In this document: one piece after another, positions 36,294-44,551 of the stretch
Position numbering within the stretch: the stretch's first letter is position 1
Layout of the letters: each line of letters starts with the position of its first letter
From: Hominilimicola fabiformis
Lineage (GTDB): Bacteria > Bacillota > Clostridia > UBA1381
NCBI RefSeq assembly: GCF_020687385.1
Contig: NZ_JAJEQM010000009.1
Span: 46,921-110,920 of the forward strand
Direction of reading: 5' to 3'
DNA: 64,000 bases
Translations under genes and position numbers: made by a program
The notes under the pieces: model-generated
What the model was told of the DNA's origin: nothing
What the model saw: the letters and a program-made list of their open reading frames with translations, nothing else
Databases searched by the model: none

Positions 36294-36320
36294 AAAGACA
36301 AGCTGATAAAGCTTGTCTTT
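36294..36320 (+). terminator. Terminator after the LRR gene pair
   Basis: A perfect 11-bp stem AAAGACAAGCT / AGCTTGTCTTT with loop GATAA, followed by a weak AT-rich tail. Confidence 0.65.
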
Positions 36321-36404
36321 ATTTATTGATATATTAGATTACAATATATCATTTTATTTTGTGTATGACTTTCTGAGCATTTAAACAAATCAATAGGGGA
36401 GAAA

Positions 36405-36911
36405 ATCAATAGCCATATCCCTAATGCCGTTCCTACGGCAGAGGGAGCGATTGAGATAGCGATTGCGGAAACGCCTTTTACAATTCACGGAAGTAAAAGC
36501 CTTGTTTTAGGTTATGGTAAAATCGGAAAAATATTATCAAAGGATTTATATGCCCTGGGTGCTCAAACATATGTGGAGGCACGAAAATATGCCGATCTTG
36601 CTATGATTGAGGGACATGGATATGAGCCGTTGCCGCTTGACAACTTAAAAGACCACATACACGAATTTGATATAATTTTCAACACCATACCTTCACTGAT
36701 TTTGGACGATGAAATTTTAGCAAAAGTAAAAAAAGACGCTCTTATTATCGACCTTGCCTCCAAACCCGGGGGGATTGATTTTGATGCCGCAAAATCATAC
36801 GGCTTAAAAGTAATTTGGGCATTGTCGTTACCGGGTAAAATTGCTCCCGTTTCGTCCGGAGCAATTATCAAAGACACGATTATGAATATTATCAAAGAAT
36901 TGGGGGTGTAA
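36405..36911 (+). pseudogene. dpaA: 5'-truncated dipicolinate synthase subunit A
   Basis: The frame reads NSHIPNAVPTAEGAIEIAIAETPFTIHGSKSLVLGYGKIGK.. and on to ALSLPGKIAPVSSGAII, the C-terminal ~165 residues of DpaA/SpoVFA, including its Rossmann GxGxxG (GYGKIG). A full protein has about 290-300 residues. Its N-terminal ~130 residues are missing: just upstream lie a stop at 36366 and the terminator of the LRR pair. Downstream dpaB is intact and 3 bp away. The break marks the edge of the accessory block. The organism either no longer makes dipicolinate by this route, or has a functional copy elsewhere, or the region is rearranged. Confidence 0.85.
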
Positions 36912-36914
36912 TAA

Positions 36915-37496
36915 ATGGATTGGGAAAATAAAACCATTGGTTTTGCAATGTGCGGTTCATTCTGCACTTTCAAAAAAGCAATGGGGGTACTTGAAAAGCT
37001 CACGCAAACCGGTGCGAATGTTATACCTATTATGAGTGAGATGTCTTACAACACCGACACGCGATTTGGCAAAGCAGAAGATTTTCGTACCAACATAACA
37101 AATCTAACCGGCAACAACATTATATGCTGTGTTAAAGACGCAGAGCCGATTGGACCGAAAAACTTACTCGACCTACTTGTCGTACTGCCATGCACGGGCA
37201 ACACTCTTGCAAAAATTGCAAACGGAATTGCCGACACATCTGTTACCATGGCAGTAAAAGCGCATTTAAGAAATCAAAAGCCTGTACTTTTAGCCGTATC
37301 CACCAATGACGGACTCGGTACTGCCGCTAAAAATATAGGAACACTTCTAAACTGCAAAAATCTATATTTTCTGCCTTTCTCACAAGATGACTACATAAAA
37401 AAGCCGAACTCACTTGTAGCCGACTTTGAAAAATTACCCGACGCGGCAATCGCCGCCTTTGAGGGCAGACAGCTCCAGCCTGTGCTGGGCTTTTAA
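36915..37496 (+). CDS. dpaB: Dipicolinate synthase subunit B
   Basis: The flavoprotein subunit that, with DpaA, makes dipicolinic acid for spores from a lysine-pathway intermediate. The 193-residue protein matches SpoVFB: IGFAMCGSFCTFKKAM at the N-terminus (FMN-binding flavoprotein fold), IIPIMSE-type VIPIMSEMSYNTDTRFG, DLLVVLPCTGNTLAKIANGI and KPVLLAVSTNDGLG. The gene is full length and begins 3 bp after the dpaA stop. Since dpaA is truncated, dpaB may be orphaned. It is the only sporulation-related gene in the window. Confidence 0.92.
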   Translation: MDWENKTIGFAMCGSFCTFKKAMGVLEKLTQTGANVIPIMSEMSYNTDTRFGKAEDFRTNITNLTGNNIICCVKDAEPIGPKNLLDLLVVLPCTGNTLAKIANGIADTSVTMAVKAHLRNQKPVLLAVSTNDGLGTAAKNIGTLLNCKNLYFLPFSQDDYIKKPNSLVADFEKLPDAAIAAFEGRQLQPVLGF

Positions 37497-37516
37497 TATA
37501 GATTCCGTATGACAAA

Positions 37517-37547
37517 AAATACCGACTTCTGTTTGAAGTCGGTATTT
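37517..37547. terminator. Bidirectional terminator between dpaB and the HPt gene
   Basis: A perfect 13-bp stem AAATACCGACTTC / GAAGTCGGTATTT with loop TGTTT. The same stem core recurs at 41039-41066. Confidence 0.85.
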
Positions 37548-37551
37548 TAAA

Positions 37552-37899
37552 TTAATCAATTTCTTTGATTTTTGCAATCAAATCCGTATACAGTCTTTCA
37601 ACTGCATTATACAATTCGTCACAATTATCAATGACTCTGTTTCTGAGTTTTTCTGTAAGTTCATAGCTTGCCTCATACAGTCTTTCAAAGCCCAAATTTG
37701 AGCAAACACCTTTTAGCGTATGTACCGCACAAAAAGCCTTTTCGGCGTCATTTTCTTTTAAGCCGTCTTTCAAATCATTAAAAGATGGATCTTCAGGAAA
37801 CTTAAAAACAAACTTTTTAATCATATTTTCATCACAAAGTCTTTTGATAACGTCTTTATAATCTGAATCAATTTGCTCATAAAACTCTTTTAATGTCAT
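37552..37899 (-). CDS. Histidine phosphotransfer (HPt) protein
   Basis: A 115-residue helical protein that passes phosphoryl groups between receiver domains. The HPt signature is intact: AFCAVHTLKGVCSNLGFERLYEASYELTE, with the phosphorylatable His in HTLKG. It is 18 bp downstream of the GGDEF-REC-HD-GYP gene in the same operon, so it probably phosphorylates, or drains, that protein's receiver domain. A hybrid kinase at 52-54 kb that carries a receiver but no HPt could also use it. The start is ATG 37899 behind AAAGGAG. Confidence 0.9.
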   Translation of the reverse strand: MTLKEFYEQIDSDYKDVIKRLCDENMIKKFVFKFPEDPSFNDLKDGLKENDAEKAFCAVHTLKGVCSNLGFERLYEASYELTEKLRNRVIDNCDELYNAVERLYTDLIAKIKEID

Positions 37900-37917
37900 C
37901 TGTTTTTCTCCTTTGTT

Positions 37918-39933
37918 TTACAGTGTATTTATGTTCATATCTCGTTCTATTTCCTGAATGGTTTTTTTATACGTTTCCTTTTTCACAGAACCACTACCGT
38001 CAAGTTCGGTTTTTATTCTGTCTTGAATTTCAACCAAACATTCCAAAAGCAATGGATTAAATGCACCGCATTCGCCGTTTAAAATCATTTCCATAGCCTT
38101 TTCGTGTGAAAATGCTTTCTTATATACACGCTCACTCACAAGTGCGTCATATACATCTGCTATTGAAACAATTTGAGCCGATATAGGAATTTCATCACCC
38201 TTCAAGCCGTCGGGATAACCCTTACCGTCATATCGTTCGTGATGCCAACGGCCTATCTCACAAGCCGTTTTTACCAACGGTTCGTCTTGATACAATTCAA
38301 GACTTTTCAACATTTTTTCGCCTATCACGGTATGTTCTTTCATAATTTCATATTCTTCTTTTGTAAGCTTGCCGGGTTTATTCAATATTTCTTCGGGGAT
38401 ACCTATTTTTCCTATATCATGAAGTGCCGAACCGTTTGTTATATAAAAACGTTTCGACCATGAAAGATGATACTTGTCCGTCTTTTGAACAATTTTTTCC
38501 AAAAACATTCCTGTCAGTGTGCTTATATTTCTGACGTGCATACCGCTCTCGTTGTTTCTGAATTCAACGATTTGGCTCAGTATGTCTATCATCATTTTAT
38601 TGTTTTTCTCTTTTTCATAAACTTGATCGGTTATCAAATTTATAAGCCGTCTTTGTTTAGCGTACAATTTTATTGTGTTTAAAACACGCTGATAAACGAC
38701 CTTTGCATCAAACGGTCTGCTTATATAATCCGACACGCCCATTTCATATGCGCGTCTTATATATTGATTAGAATCTTCGCTTGAAATCAGAATTACAGGA
38801 ATATCTTCAATCCAATTATTGTTATTCATATAATTAAGCACTTCAAAGCCGTCCATACCTGGCATAACAATATCAAGCAAAATAATATCTATACCGGTGC
38901 CGTACTTTTCGATTATTTCAAGACATTCTTCGCCGCTTGACGCGTTGATGATCTCATAATCCGATTTCAGTATTTCAGTCAAAATCATTCTGTTCATATA
39001 TGAATCGTCAACCACAAGCACGCGTTGTCTGTCTTTTACTTCTGATTCATTGTCAATGACGCCAAACTCATTTTCTTCGGTTACAACCATACCTTTTTGA
39101 TGGCTTTTCACCTGCAACATCAATTTGTCGGCACGATGCATAGCCGATTCAATCGTTTCGTTGTGAGTCATAACTCCGCCTATGCTGACAGACAAACGTA
39201 TTTTTGAATATCCGTCAACCTTAACCTCTTTGATTCTTGTTCGTATCTGTTGAAGTTTTTTATTAAAGATATTGTTGTGTATACCAGGGAGTACAAGTAA
39301 AAATTCATCTCCGCCAAAACGAATAATCTTATCTGAACTTCTTATACATTTTTTGATTGCACTGACGATTGTTTCAAGCGCCATATCTCCTGCATTGTGA
39401 CCGTAGGAATCATTATAAAGTTTGAAATCGTCTAAATCAATCATTGCCACACCGGAATTTTCATTCAAATCTTTAATATTATCTTCGTAATAACGTCTGT
39501 TGTAAACACCTGTCAGAGGGTCACGATAAAGCTCGTTTTTGTAACCGGTTAGGTTATCCATTAGAATTCTTCTGCCATCGTTATCTATAAGATTTTCATT
39601 GTCAAGACGGTGCACCATTTCCATAACGCAAGGTACTCCGTCAATCTCCAAATACTTCGCGATTATTTGATATATGTTATTTTCCAAACATTCAAGCTTT
39701 GTATATTGCTTTTTTTGGGTCAAAGCTTTTTCGGACACACAGTTTTCACATTGCTTGTCCTTGTTCCAAAAATCATAACATCTGCACATATTCTCATCAA
39801 GTTCCGGCTCTTGACCGCATTGCATTCTGCGAATATCTGTGGATTTTATAATTCGTACAACATCAAAAACTTCTCTGTAAATTTTCATTTTTTCTTCAGC
39901 CTGTTTAGTTGTCAATTTTATATTTGAATCCAT
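37918..39933 (-). CDS. GGDEF - REC - HD-GYP cyclic-di-GMP turnover protein
   Basis: A 671-residue soluble protein that can both make and break cyclic di-GMP. Residues 1-125 form an input domain with a Cys cluster (C39, C50, C52, C62, C65) that might bind metal. The diguanylate cyclase domain (~135-285) has intact GGDEF (207-211) and an RxxD inhibitory site five residues before it (RSSD, 198-201). A receiver domain (~304-425) has the phospho-Asp at 354 in LLDIVMPG. The HD-GYP phosphodiesterase (~440-640) keeps HDIGKIGIP (His505/Asp506) and HHERYDGKGYPDGL. The start is ATG 39933 behind GAGGAGG. It is co-transcribed with the HPt gene. Confidence 0.93.
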   Translation of the reverse strand: MDSNIKLTTKQAEEKMKIYREVFDVVRIIKSTDIRRMQCGQEPELDENMCRCYDFWNKDKQCENCVSEKALTQKKQYTKLECLENNIYQIIAKYLEIDGVPCVMEMVHRLDNENLIDNDGRRILMDNLTGYKNELYRDPLTGVYNRRYYEDNIKDLNENSGVAMIDLDDFKLYNDSYGHNAGDMALETIVSAIKKCIRSSDKIIRFGGDEFLLVLPGIHNNIFNKKLQQIRTRIKEVKVDGYSKIRLSVSIGGVMTHNETIESAMHRADKLMLQVKSHQKGMVVTEENEFGVIDNESEVKDRQRVLVVDDSYMNRMILTEILKSDYEIINASSGEECLEIIEKYGTGIDIILLDIVMPGMDGFEVLNYMNNNNWIEDIPVILISSEDSNQYIRRAYEMGVSDYISRPFDAKVVYQRVLNTIKLYAKQRRLINLITDQVYEKEKNNKMMIDILSQIVEFRNNESGMHVRNISTLTGMFLEKIVQKTDKYHLSWSKRFYITNGSALHDIGKIGIPEEILNKPGKLTKEEYEIMKEHTVIGEKMLKSLELYQDEPLVKTACEIGRWHHERYDGKGYPDGLKGDEIPISAQIVSIADVYDALVSERVYKKAFSHEKAMEMILNGECGAFNPLLLECLVEIQDRIKTELDGSGSVKKETYKKTIQEIERDMNINTL

Positions 39934-40138
39934 TAATTTACCTCCTCATTATAATATCAAACTAAACAATAACAAAATATACCAATTTAGGCTAAGTGCT
40001 TTTGTAAAATTAATCCTTTTTATGGAATTTAAAATTTTTTTCGCTACTTTATTGTATAATATTATACGAAAAAAGTCAACATTTATAACTGCATTTATCG
40101 CCGTCTTTTGAACTTTTATGCAAAATTGCATAAAAATA

Positions 40139-40172
40139 TGCACCTCCAACAGTGTCTAACTTTTGGGGTGCA
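40139..40172. repeat. Short IS-end-like palindrome
   Basis: TGCACCTCCAA and TTTTGGGGTGCA flank CAGTGTCTAAC. On the minus strand it reads TGCACCCCAAAAGTTAGACA, the typical form of an IS150-group terminal repeat. There is no transposase nearby. Confidence 0.55.
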
Positions 40173-40193
40173 TATCAGTAATCGCTTTTTGAT

Positions 40194-40790
40194 TTAATTT
40201 TGTGTAATATATTCTCTAAAAATATCTCTTAACATAAATATATCACCACTAACCGATTTGATAGTTGCTATCATTAAATAATCTGCATCAATTTGTGAAA
40301 AGTTCAAACTTTTTCCTAATGAATTTACAAGCATTGACAAAAATAGTCTTTGTATACGTCCGTTGCCTTCTCTGAACGGATGTAAATAGTTCAAATCACA
40401 GTATAAATCCGTAAACTCAACTATAAATTCATCTTCCTTGATATTCCCCAAGAAATTTAAGTTTATAATTTTTTGGAAAATTCTCTGACCACGTTCCTCA
40501 ATTTTATCGGCAGGACAAAATCTTGTACCTTTTTTACTCATATCTACCGTACGAATTGTACCTGCCCATTCATAAATATCTCCAAAAACATATTTGTGCA
40601 AATTTTTATAAAATTCAAAATCAACATTTTCAAACGGTATTTCTATCATTGCCTTTGCTATGAGCATACTCGTGATGCTACGTTCCATAATATCAAGTTT
40701 TTCAGCATCGTGTATATTAAATTTATTTTTCAGTACAGTGCTGTTTTCATAACAATCATCCTGCAACGGATTTAAAGAATATTCAGGCAT
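40194..40790 (-). CDS. Fic-domain AMP-transferase toxin
   Basis: Transfers AMP (or another nucleotide moiety) from a nucleotide to hydroxyls of target proteins. The 198-residue protein carries the canonical Fic loop LHPFREGNGRIQRLF (HPFxxGNGR) and the preceding FGDIYEWAGTIRTVDMSKKGTRF. It has no inhibitory (S/T)xxxE(G/N) motif of its own. The inhibitory motif is in the small gene directly upstream, whose stop codon shares one base with ATG 40790 (TAATG). The chosen start has GAAAGGTG nine nt upstream inside the antitoxin gene; a GTG 12 bp further upstream is less well placed. This is a class I Fic toxin-antitoxin pair of the VbhT/VbhA type. Confidence 0.9.
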   Translation of the reverse strand: MPEYSLNPLQDDCYENSTVLKNKFNIHDAEKLDIMERSITSMLIAKAMIEIPFENVDFEFYKNLHKYVFGDIYEWAGTIRTVDMSKKGTRFCPADKIEERGQRIFQKIINLNFLGNIKEDEFIVEFTDLYCDLNYLHPFREGNGRIQRLFLSMLVNSLGKSLNFSQIDADYLMIATIKSVSGDIFMLRDIFREYITQN

Positions 40791-40966
40791 TATACTGTAC
40801 ACCTTTCAAGCATTATTTTTATAAAGTCATCTTTTGTGAGTTTTCCGTTTAAAACTTCCATACAAAGTTCTTTTTCATCATCAGAAAGTTTGTAACCTTC
40901 TATTTCAACTGACGCAATCGCATTGTTTAAAACTTTTTCTGTTTCTTGTAATAAAATTTGATTCAT
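40790..40966 (-). CDS. Antitoxin of the Fic pair (VbhA-like)
   Basis: A 58-residue protein read from ATG 40966 behind GAGGAG to TAA at 40790. Near the N-terminus it reads AIASVEIEGYKLS, which contains the Fic-inhibitory motif (S/T)xxxE(G/N) as Ser19...Glu23-Gly24. The Glu of this motif blocks ATP gamma-phosphate placement in the toxin active site. The rest, LSDDEKELCMEVLNGKLTKDDFIKIML, is the helical remainder typical of VbhA. It overlaps the fic start by 1 bp. Confidence 0.85.
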   Translation of the reverse strand: MNQILLQETEKVLNNAIASVEIEGYKLSDDEKELCMEVLNGKLTKDDFIKIMLERCTV

Positions 40967-41038
40967 ATTGAAAACTCCTCTCTTATTTAATATTAATCAG
41001 TATATCACAAATAACATATTAAATCAACATTATAAAAA

Positions 41039-41066
41039 ATACCGACTTCATTATTGAAGTCGGTAT
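41039..41066 (-). terminator. Terminator of the phosphoketolase gene
   Basis: Stem ATACCGACTTCA / TGAAGTCGGTAT with a 4-nt loop; on the minus strand it runs into a U-rich tail. The stem core is the same as at 37517-37547. Confidence 0.85.
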
Positions 41067-41073
41067 TATAATA

Positions 41074-43458
41074 TTAGTCGTTAATTGATTCCCATTTCCA
41101 ATTACGAACTTCAGGCAAGTCCTGACCGTATTCGGCAATGTATTGCTTATGTTCAACAAGTTTATCGCACATAAGTTGATTTAGGTATGCACCCTTATTG
41201 CCAAGCTGAGGCAAGCTTTCAACAGTTGCCTTAACAAGGTGGAAACGATCGATTTCATTTTGAACACGCATATCGAACGGAGTAGTGATTGTGCCCTCTT
41301 CCATATAACCAAAAACGTGAAGATTTCTGTTATGTCTGTTATATGTAAGTTCGTGTACAAGTTTTCTGTAACCGTGGAATGCGAATATAATCGGCTTATC
41401 CTTTGTAAAGATTGAATCGTATTCAACGTCGCTAAGACCGTGAGGGTGTTCAGACTGTGGCTGAAGTTTCATAAGGTCAACTACGTTTACAACACGAATT
41501 TTTAAATCAGGCATATTCTTATGAAGAATTGTAGCTGCCGCAAGAATTTCAAGTGTCGGTGTATCACCGCAGCAAGCAAGTACAACATCAGGTTCACAAC
41601 CTTTATCGTTTGATGCCCAATCCCAAATACCGATACCTTGTGTACAGTGCTTAACAGCCTGTTCCATTGTAAGCCATTGCGGACGTGGGTGCTTTGATGT
41701 TACAAGAACGTTTACATAGTTCTTACTTCTGATACAATGGTCAAAGCATGATAGCAGGCAGTTGGCATCCGGCGGAAGATAAATTCTTGCAACGTCTGCT
41801 TTCTTATTTGAAATATGGTCAAGGAATCCCGGGTCCTGGTGTGTAAAACCGTTATGGTCTTGCTGCCATACGTTTGATGACAAGATAAGATTTAGCGATG
41901 CAATCTTTTGACGCCATGGAAGTTCCGATGTAACCTTTAACCATTTAGCATGCTGTGCAGCCATTGAATCGATTATTCTGATAAATGCTTCGTAACTTGC
42001 AAAGAAACCGTGACGACCTGTCAAAATATAGCCCTCAAGCCAACCTTCACACATATGTTCCGAAAGCATTGAGTCCATAACTCTGCCGTCTGTTGCAAGG
42101 AATTCGTCATTATCGTATTTTTCACCGTTCCAGTCACGGTTTGTTTCTTCAAACACTTTACCAAGTCTGTTTGACATAGTTTCGTCAGGACCGAATATAC
42201 GGAAATTTTTGCTTTCCTTATTTAGTTTGAATATGTCACGAACAAATCCGCCAAGTTCAATCATATCCTGTCCCTCGACAGAACCCGGAAACGGTACATC
42301 AAATGCATAATCTCTGAAATCAGGCATACGTAAATCTCTTAAAAGCAAACCGCCGTTTGCGTGTGGGTTAGCACCCATTCTGTAATTGCCCTCCGGAGCA
42401 AGTGCGGCGATTTCAGGAACAAGTCTGCCGTTTTCGTCGAACAATTCTTCAGGTTTGTAGCTTAACATCCATTCTTTTAGCTGTTCAAGATGTTCAGGCT
42501 TTGACATATCCATAGGTACTTGGTGCGCTCTGAATGTACCTTCGATTTGGTTTCCGTCAACAACCTTTGGACCTGTCCAACCCTTTGGTGTACGAAGAAC
42601 AATCATAGGCCACTTTGGACGTGACGCGTCATTATTTTCACGGGCATTCTTTTGGATTGCCTTAATCTTTTCGATTACTGTATCCATAGTTTCTGCCATC
42701 AATTTGTGCATTGTCATAGGGTCGTCGCCCTCAACAAAGTACGGTTCCCAACCACATCCCTTGAAGAATGATTCGATTTCTTCGTGTGATATACGTGAGA
42801 AAATTGTTGGATTTGAAATTTTATATCCGTTTAAGTGAAGTATAGGTAATACCGCACCGTCATTTATTGGGTTTAGGAATTTGTTTGATTGCCATGCTGT
42901 TGCAAGAGGACCTGTTTCAGCCTCACCGTCACCGACAACACAAGCAGTGATAAGATCGGGATTATCAAATACCGAACCGAATGCGTGTGCAAGTGAGTAA
43001 CCAAGCTCACCGCCTTCGTTGATTGAACCCGGTGTTTCGGGTGCAACGTGGCTTGAAATACCGCCCGGGAATGAGAACTGCTTAAACAGTTTTTTCATAC
43101 CCTCTGTATCTTGGCTTACGTTCGGATATACTTCCGAATAAGAGCCTTCCATATATGTATTTGCCACCATAAAGTTACCGCCGTGTCCCGGACCTGAAAT
43201 GTAAATCATATCAAGATCGTAACGCTTAATAACTCTGTTTAAGTGAGTGTAAACAAAGTTTTGACCCGGCACTGTACCCCAGTGGCCTACTATTTTGTGC
43301 TTTACGTGTTCTCTTTTAAGAGGCTCTCTCAAAAGAGGGTTGTCAAGTAAGTAAAGTTGACCTGCCGCAAGATAGTTCGCAGCTCTCCACCATGCGTCCA
43401 TTTTTGTAAGCATTTCGTCGCATAATGGCTGTTTTTCCAAACAATCATTTGAATTCAT
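41074..43458 (-). CDS. xfp: Xylulose-5-phosphate/fructose-6-phosphate phosphoketolase
   Basis: A thiamine-diphosphate enzyme that splits xylulose 5-phosphate (and often fructose 6-phosphate) with phosphate into acetyl phosphate plus a shorter sugar phosphate. The 794-residue length is standard. Signatures are [42 protein letters not shown] (phosphoketolase signature), [23 protein letters not shown] (ThDP/Mg site) and [10 protein letters not shown]. The start is ATG 43458 behind GGAGGGAG. It is monocistronic, with a perfect-consensus promoter and its own terminator, so probably strongly expressed. This implies a phosphoketolase route for pentoses from plant polymers. Substrate preference cannot be read from sequence. 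Confidence 0.95.
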   Translation of the reverse strand: MNSNDCLEKQPLCDEMLTKMDAWWRAANYLAAGQLYLLDNPLLREPLKREHVKHKIVGHWGTVPGQNFVYTHLNRVIKRYDLDMIYISGPGHGGNFMVANTYMEGSYSEVYPNVSQDTEGMKKLFKQFSFPGGISSHVAPETPGSINEGGELGYSLAHAFGSVFDNPDLITACVVGDGEAETGPLATAWQSNKFLNPINDGAVLPILHLNGYKISNPTIFSRISHEEIESFFKGCGWEPYFVEGDDPMTMHKLMAETMDTVIEKIKAIQKNARENNDASRPKWPMIVLRTPKGWTGPKVVDGNQIEGTFRAHQVPMDMSKPEHLEQLKEWMLSYKPEELFDENGRLVPEIAALAPEGNYRMGANPHANGGLLLRDLRMPDFRDYAFDVPFPGSVEGQDMIELGGFVRDIFKLNKESKNFRIFGPDETMSNRLGKVFEETNRDWNGEKYDNDEFLATDGRVMDSMLSEHMCEGWLEGYILTGRHGFFASYEAFIRIIDSMAAQHAKWLKVTSELPWRQKIASLNLILSSNVWQQDHNGFTHQDPGFLDHISNKKADVARIYLPPDANCLLSCFDHCIRSKNYVNVLVTSKHPRPQWLTMEQAVKHCTQGIGIWDWASNDKGCEPDVVLACCGDTPTLEILAAATILHKNMPDLKIRVVNVVDLMKLQPQSEHPHGLSDVEYDSIFTKDKPIIFAFHGYRKLVHELTYNRHNRNLHVFGYMEEGTITTPFDMRVQNEIDRFHLVKATVESLPQLGNKGAYLNQLMCDKLVEHKQYIAEYGQDLPEVRNWKWESIND

Positions 43459-43554
43459 AAAAATTCTCCCTCCGTTTTTTTTTTACATGGCAATTTTATT
43501 CCCAAGCCGTAAAATTAAATGTCTAAAAATTGTCATACTACTCTCCAAGAATAA

Positions 43555-43583
43555 ATTATACGCCTGTGTTAAATATTTGTCAA
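43555..43583 (-). promoter_or_regulatory. Consensus sigma-A promoter of phosphoketolase
   Basis: On the minus strand: TTGACA, 17-nt spacer, TATAAT. Both boxes are perfect matches. The leader before the start codon is about 90 nt. Confidence 0.9.
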
Positions 43584-43636
43584 TGTTTATTTTGACAAGA
43601 TTAGCCTTTGTTTTTTGGATATAACTGTTCACTTTT

Positions 43637-44008
43637 TTGTTGCGTGTTTCTAACCAAAAAGATAACAATGATGATATAAAAATCAAACGTCTGTATGCAG
43701 ACGATGTTGGTATTTGCGGTAAAGTTATTATCATACAAAATGCAATGAATAAGAATGTTAATGTAAAGATTCGGTATAATTCAAAGCAGGAAATTTTAAA
43801 TAAAGAAATACCGCCCGTTAAAATTGTAAAGTTTATTGACAAAAATCTGTTTTATTTGATTTCGATAGAAAACGGGGAGTTGGCATATTACAGAATCAAC
43901 AGAATTATTGATATAAAGCTTACGAAAACCAAAAGTATCGTATCTGATGAAGATTTGAAATTGCTTGATATTTTTGATTACGGTTATCATACTTGTAATA
44001 GACATTAA
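43637..44008 (+). pseudogene. WYL-domain fragment
   Basis: A 123-residue open frame without a ribosome binding site or good start codon. Its middle (VNVKIRYNSKQEILNKEIPPVKIVKFIDKNLFYLIS, then AYYRINRIIDIKL) aligns with the WYL domain of the regulator at 33.3 kb (FIYNSYG...NYRIDRITGIKM). No DNA-binding domain and no C-terminal domain are left. It is most likely the leftover of a WYL regulator gene, between phosphoketolase and the marR locus. A stand-alone WYL protein is the alternative. Confidence 0.5.
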
Positions 44009-44039
44009 CAGAATGTAAAATTTTTTTATTATCTTTCAC

Positions 44040-44069
44040 TTGACAATAGAAAAAATATTATGCTACAAT
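44040..44069 (+). promoter_or_regulatory. Promoter of the marR-MATE operon
   Basis: TTGACA, 18-nt spacer, TACAAT. The -10 box directly abuts the palindromic operator. Confidence 0.75.
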
Positions 44070-44100
44070 AGTACAAAAATGGACTGTCCGGAATTGTACT
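44070..44100. promoter_or_regulatory. Palindromic MarR-type operator
   Basis: AGTACAA and TTGTACT (perfect 7-bp arms) flank a centre containing GGACTGTCC. It lies exactly where a repressor would block RNA polymerase, 15 bp before the marR start. Confidence 0.65.
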
Positions 44101-44115
44101 AAACGGAGGTGGACT

Positions 44116-44550
44116 ATGTCGGTTGAAAATTATATCAATCAATACTGTTCATACATACATGAATGGGATGCGGTATATGAGGAATATGCGAAGTCTGTAG
44201 GACTGTCATATACGGGGTTGATTATTCTGTATGAAATTTATGAAATTGAAAACTGCACGCAAAAGAAGTTATGTGAATATTGTTTTATACCTAAGCAGAC
44301 CGTTAATGCGGTGGTAACGTCTTTTTACAAAAACGGTTGGATTATGTTAGAGGAAATGCCGCAGGACAGGCGGAACAAGACAATTCACCTAACCGAAAAG
44401 GGCAGAAAAGATACTTAAGAAATATTAGAAAAAGTCAAAGAAAACGAAAACAAAGCCATGGAGCAGTTAAGCGAATCGGAGCGAGAAACATTGATGTCGC
44501 TTACAAAAAAGTATGTTACCTGCTTTAAAGATGTTATGTTGAAAGGATAA
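44116..44550 (+). pseudogene. MarR-family regulator interrupted by an in-frame stop
   Basis: The first 100 codons encode a MarR winged helix (LSYTGLIILYEIYEIENCTQKKLCEYCFIPKQTVNAVVTSFYKNGWI, DRRNKTIHLTEKGRK). A TAA at 44416-44418 stops it, but the same frame continues for 43 more codons with the expected C-terminal dimerisation helices (EILEKVKENENKAMEQLSES, then LTKKYVTCFKDVML), ending 1 bp before the MATE gene. The full length, 144 codons, is normal for MarR. So a single nonsense change splits an otherwise intact gene. The truncated product has the DNA-binding part but lacks the last helix, so it is probably inactive. A sequencing error is possible. Confidence 0.8.
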
Positions 44551-44551
44551 A

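Noticed and set aside
44416..44418. Recoding (readthrough or selenocysteine) at the marR stop
   Set aside because: The codon is TAA, not TGA, with no stimulatory structure seen; a nonsense change or sequencing error is simpler.
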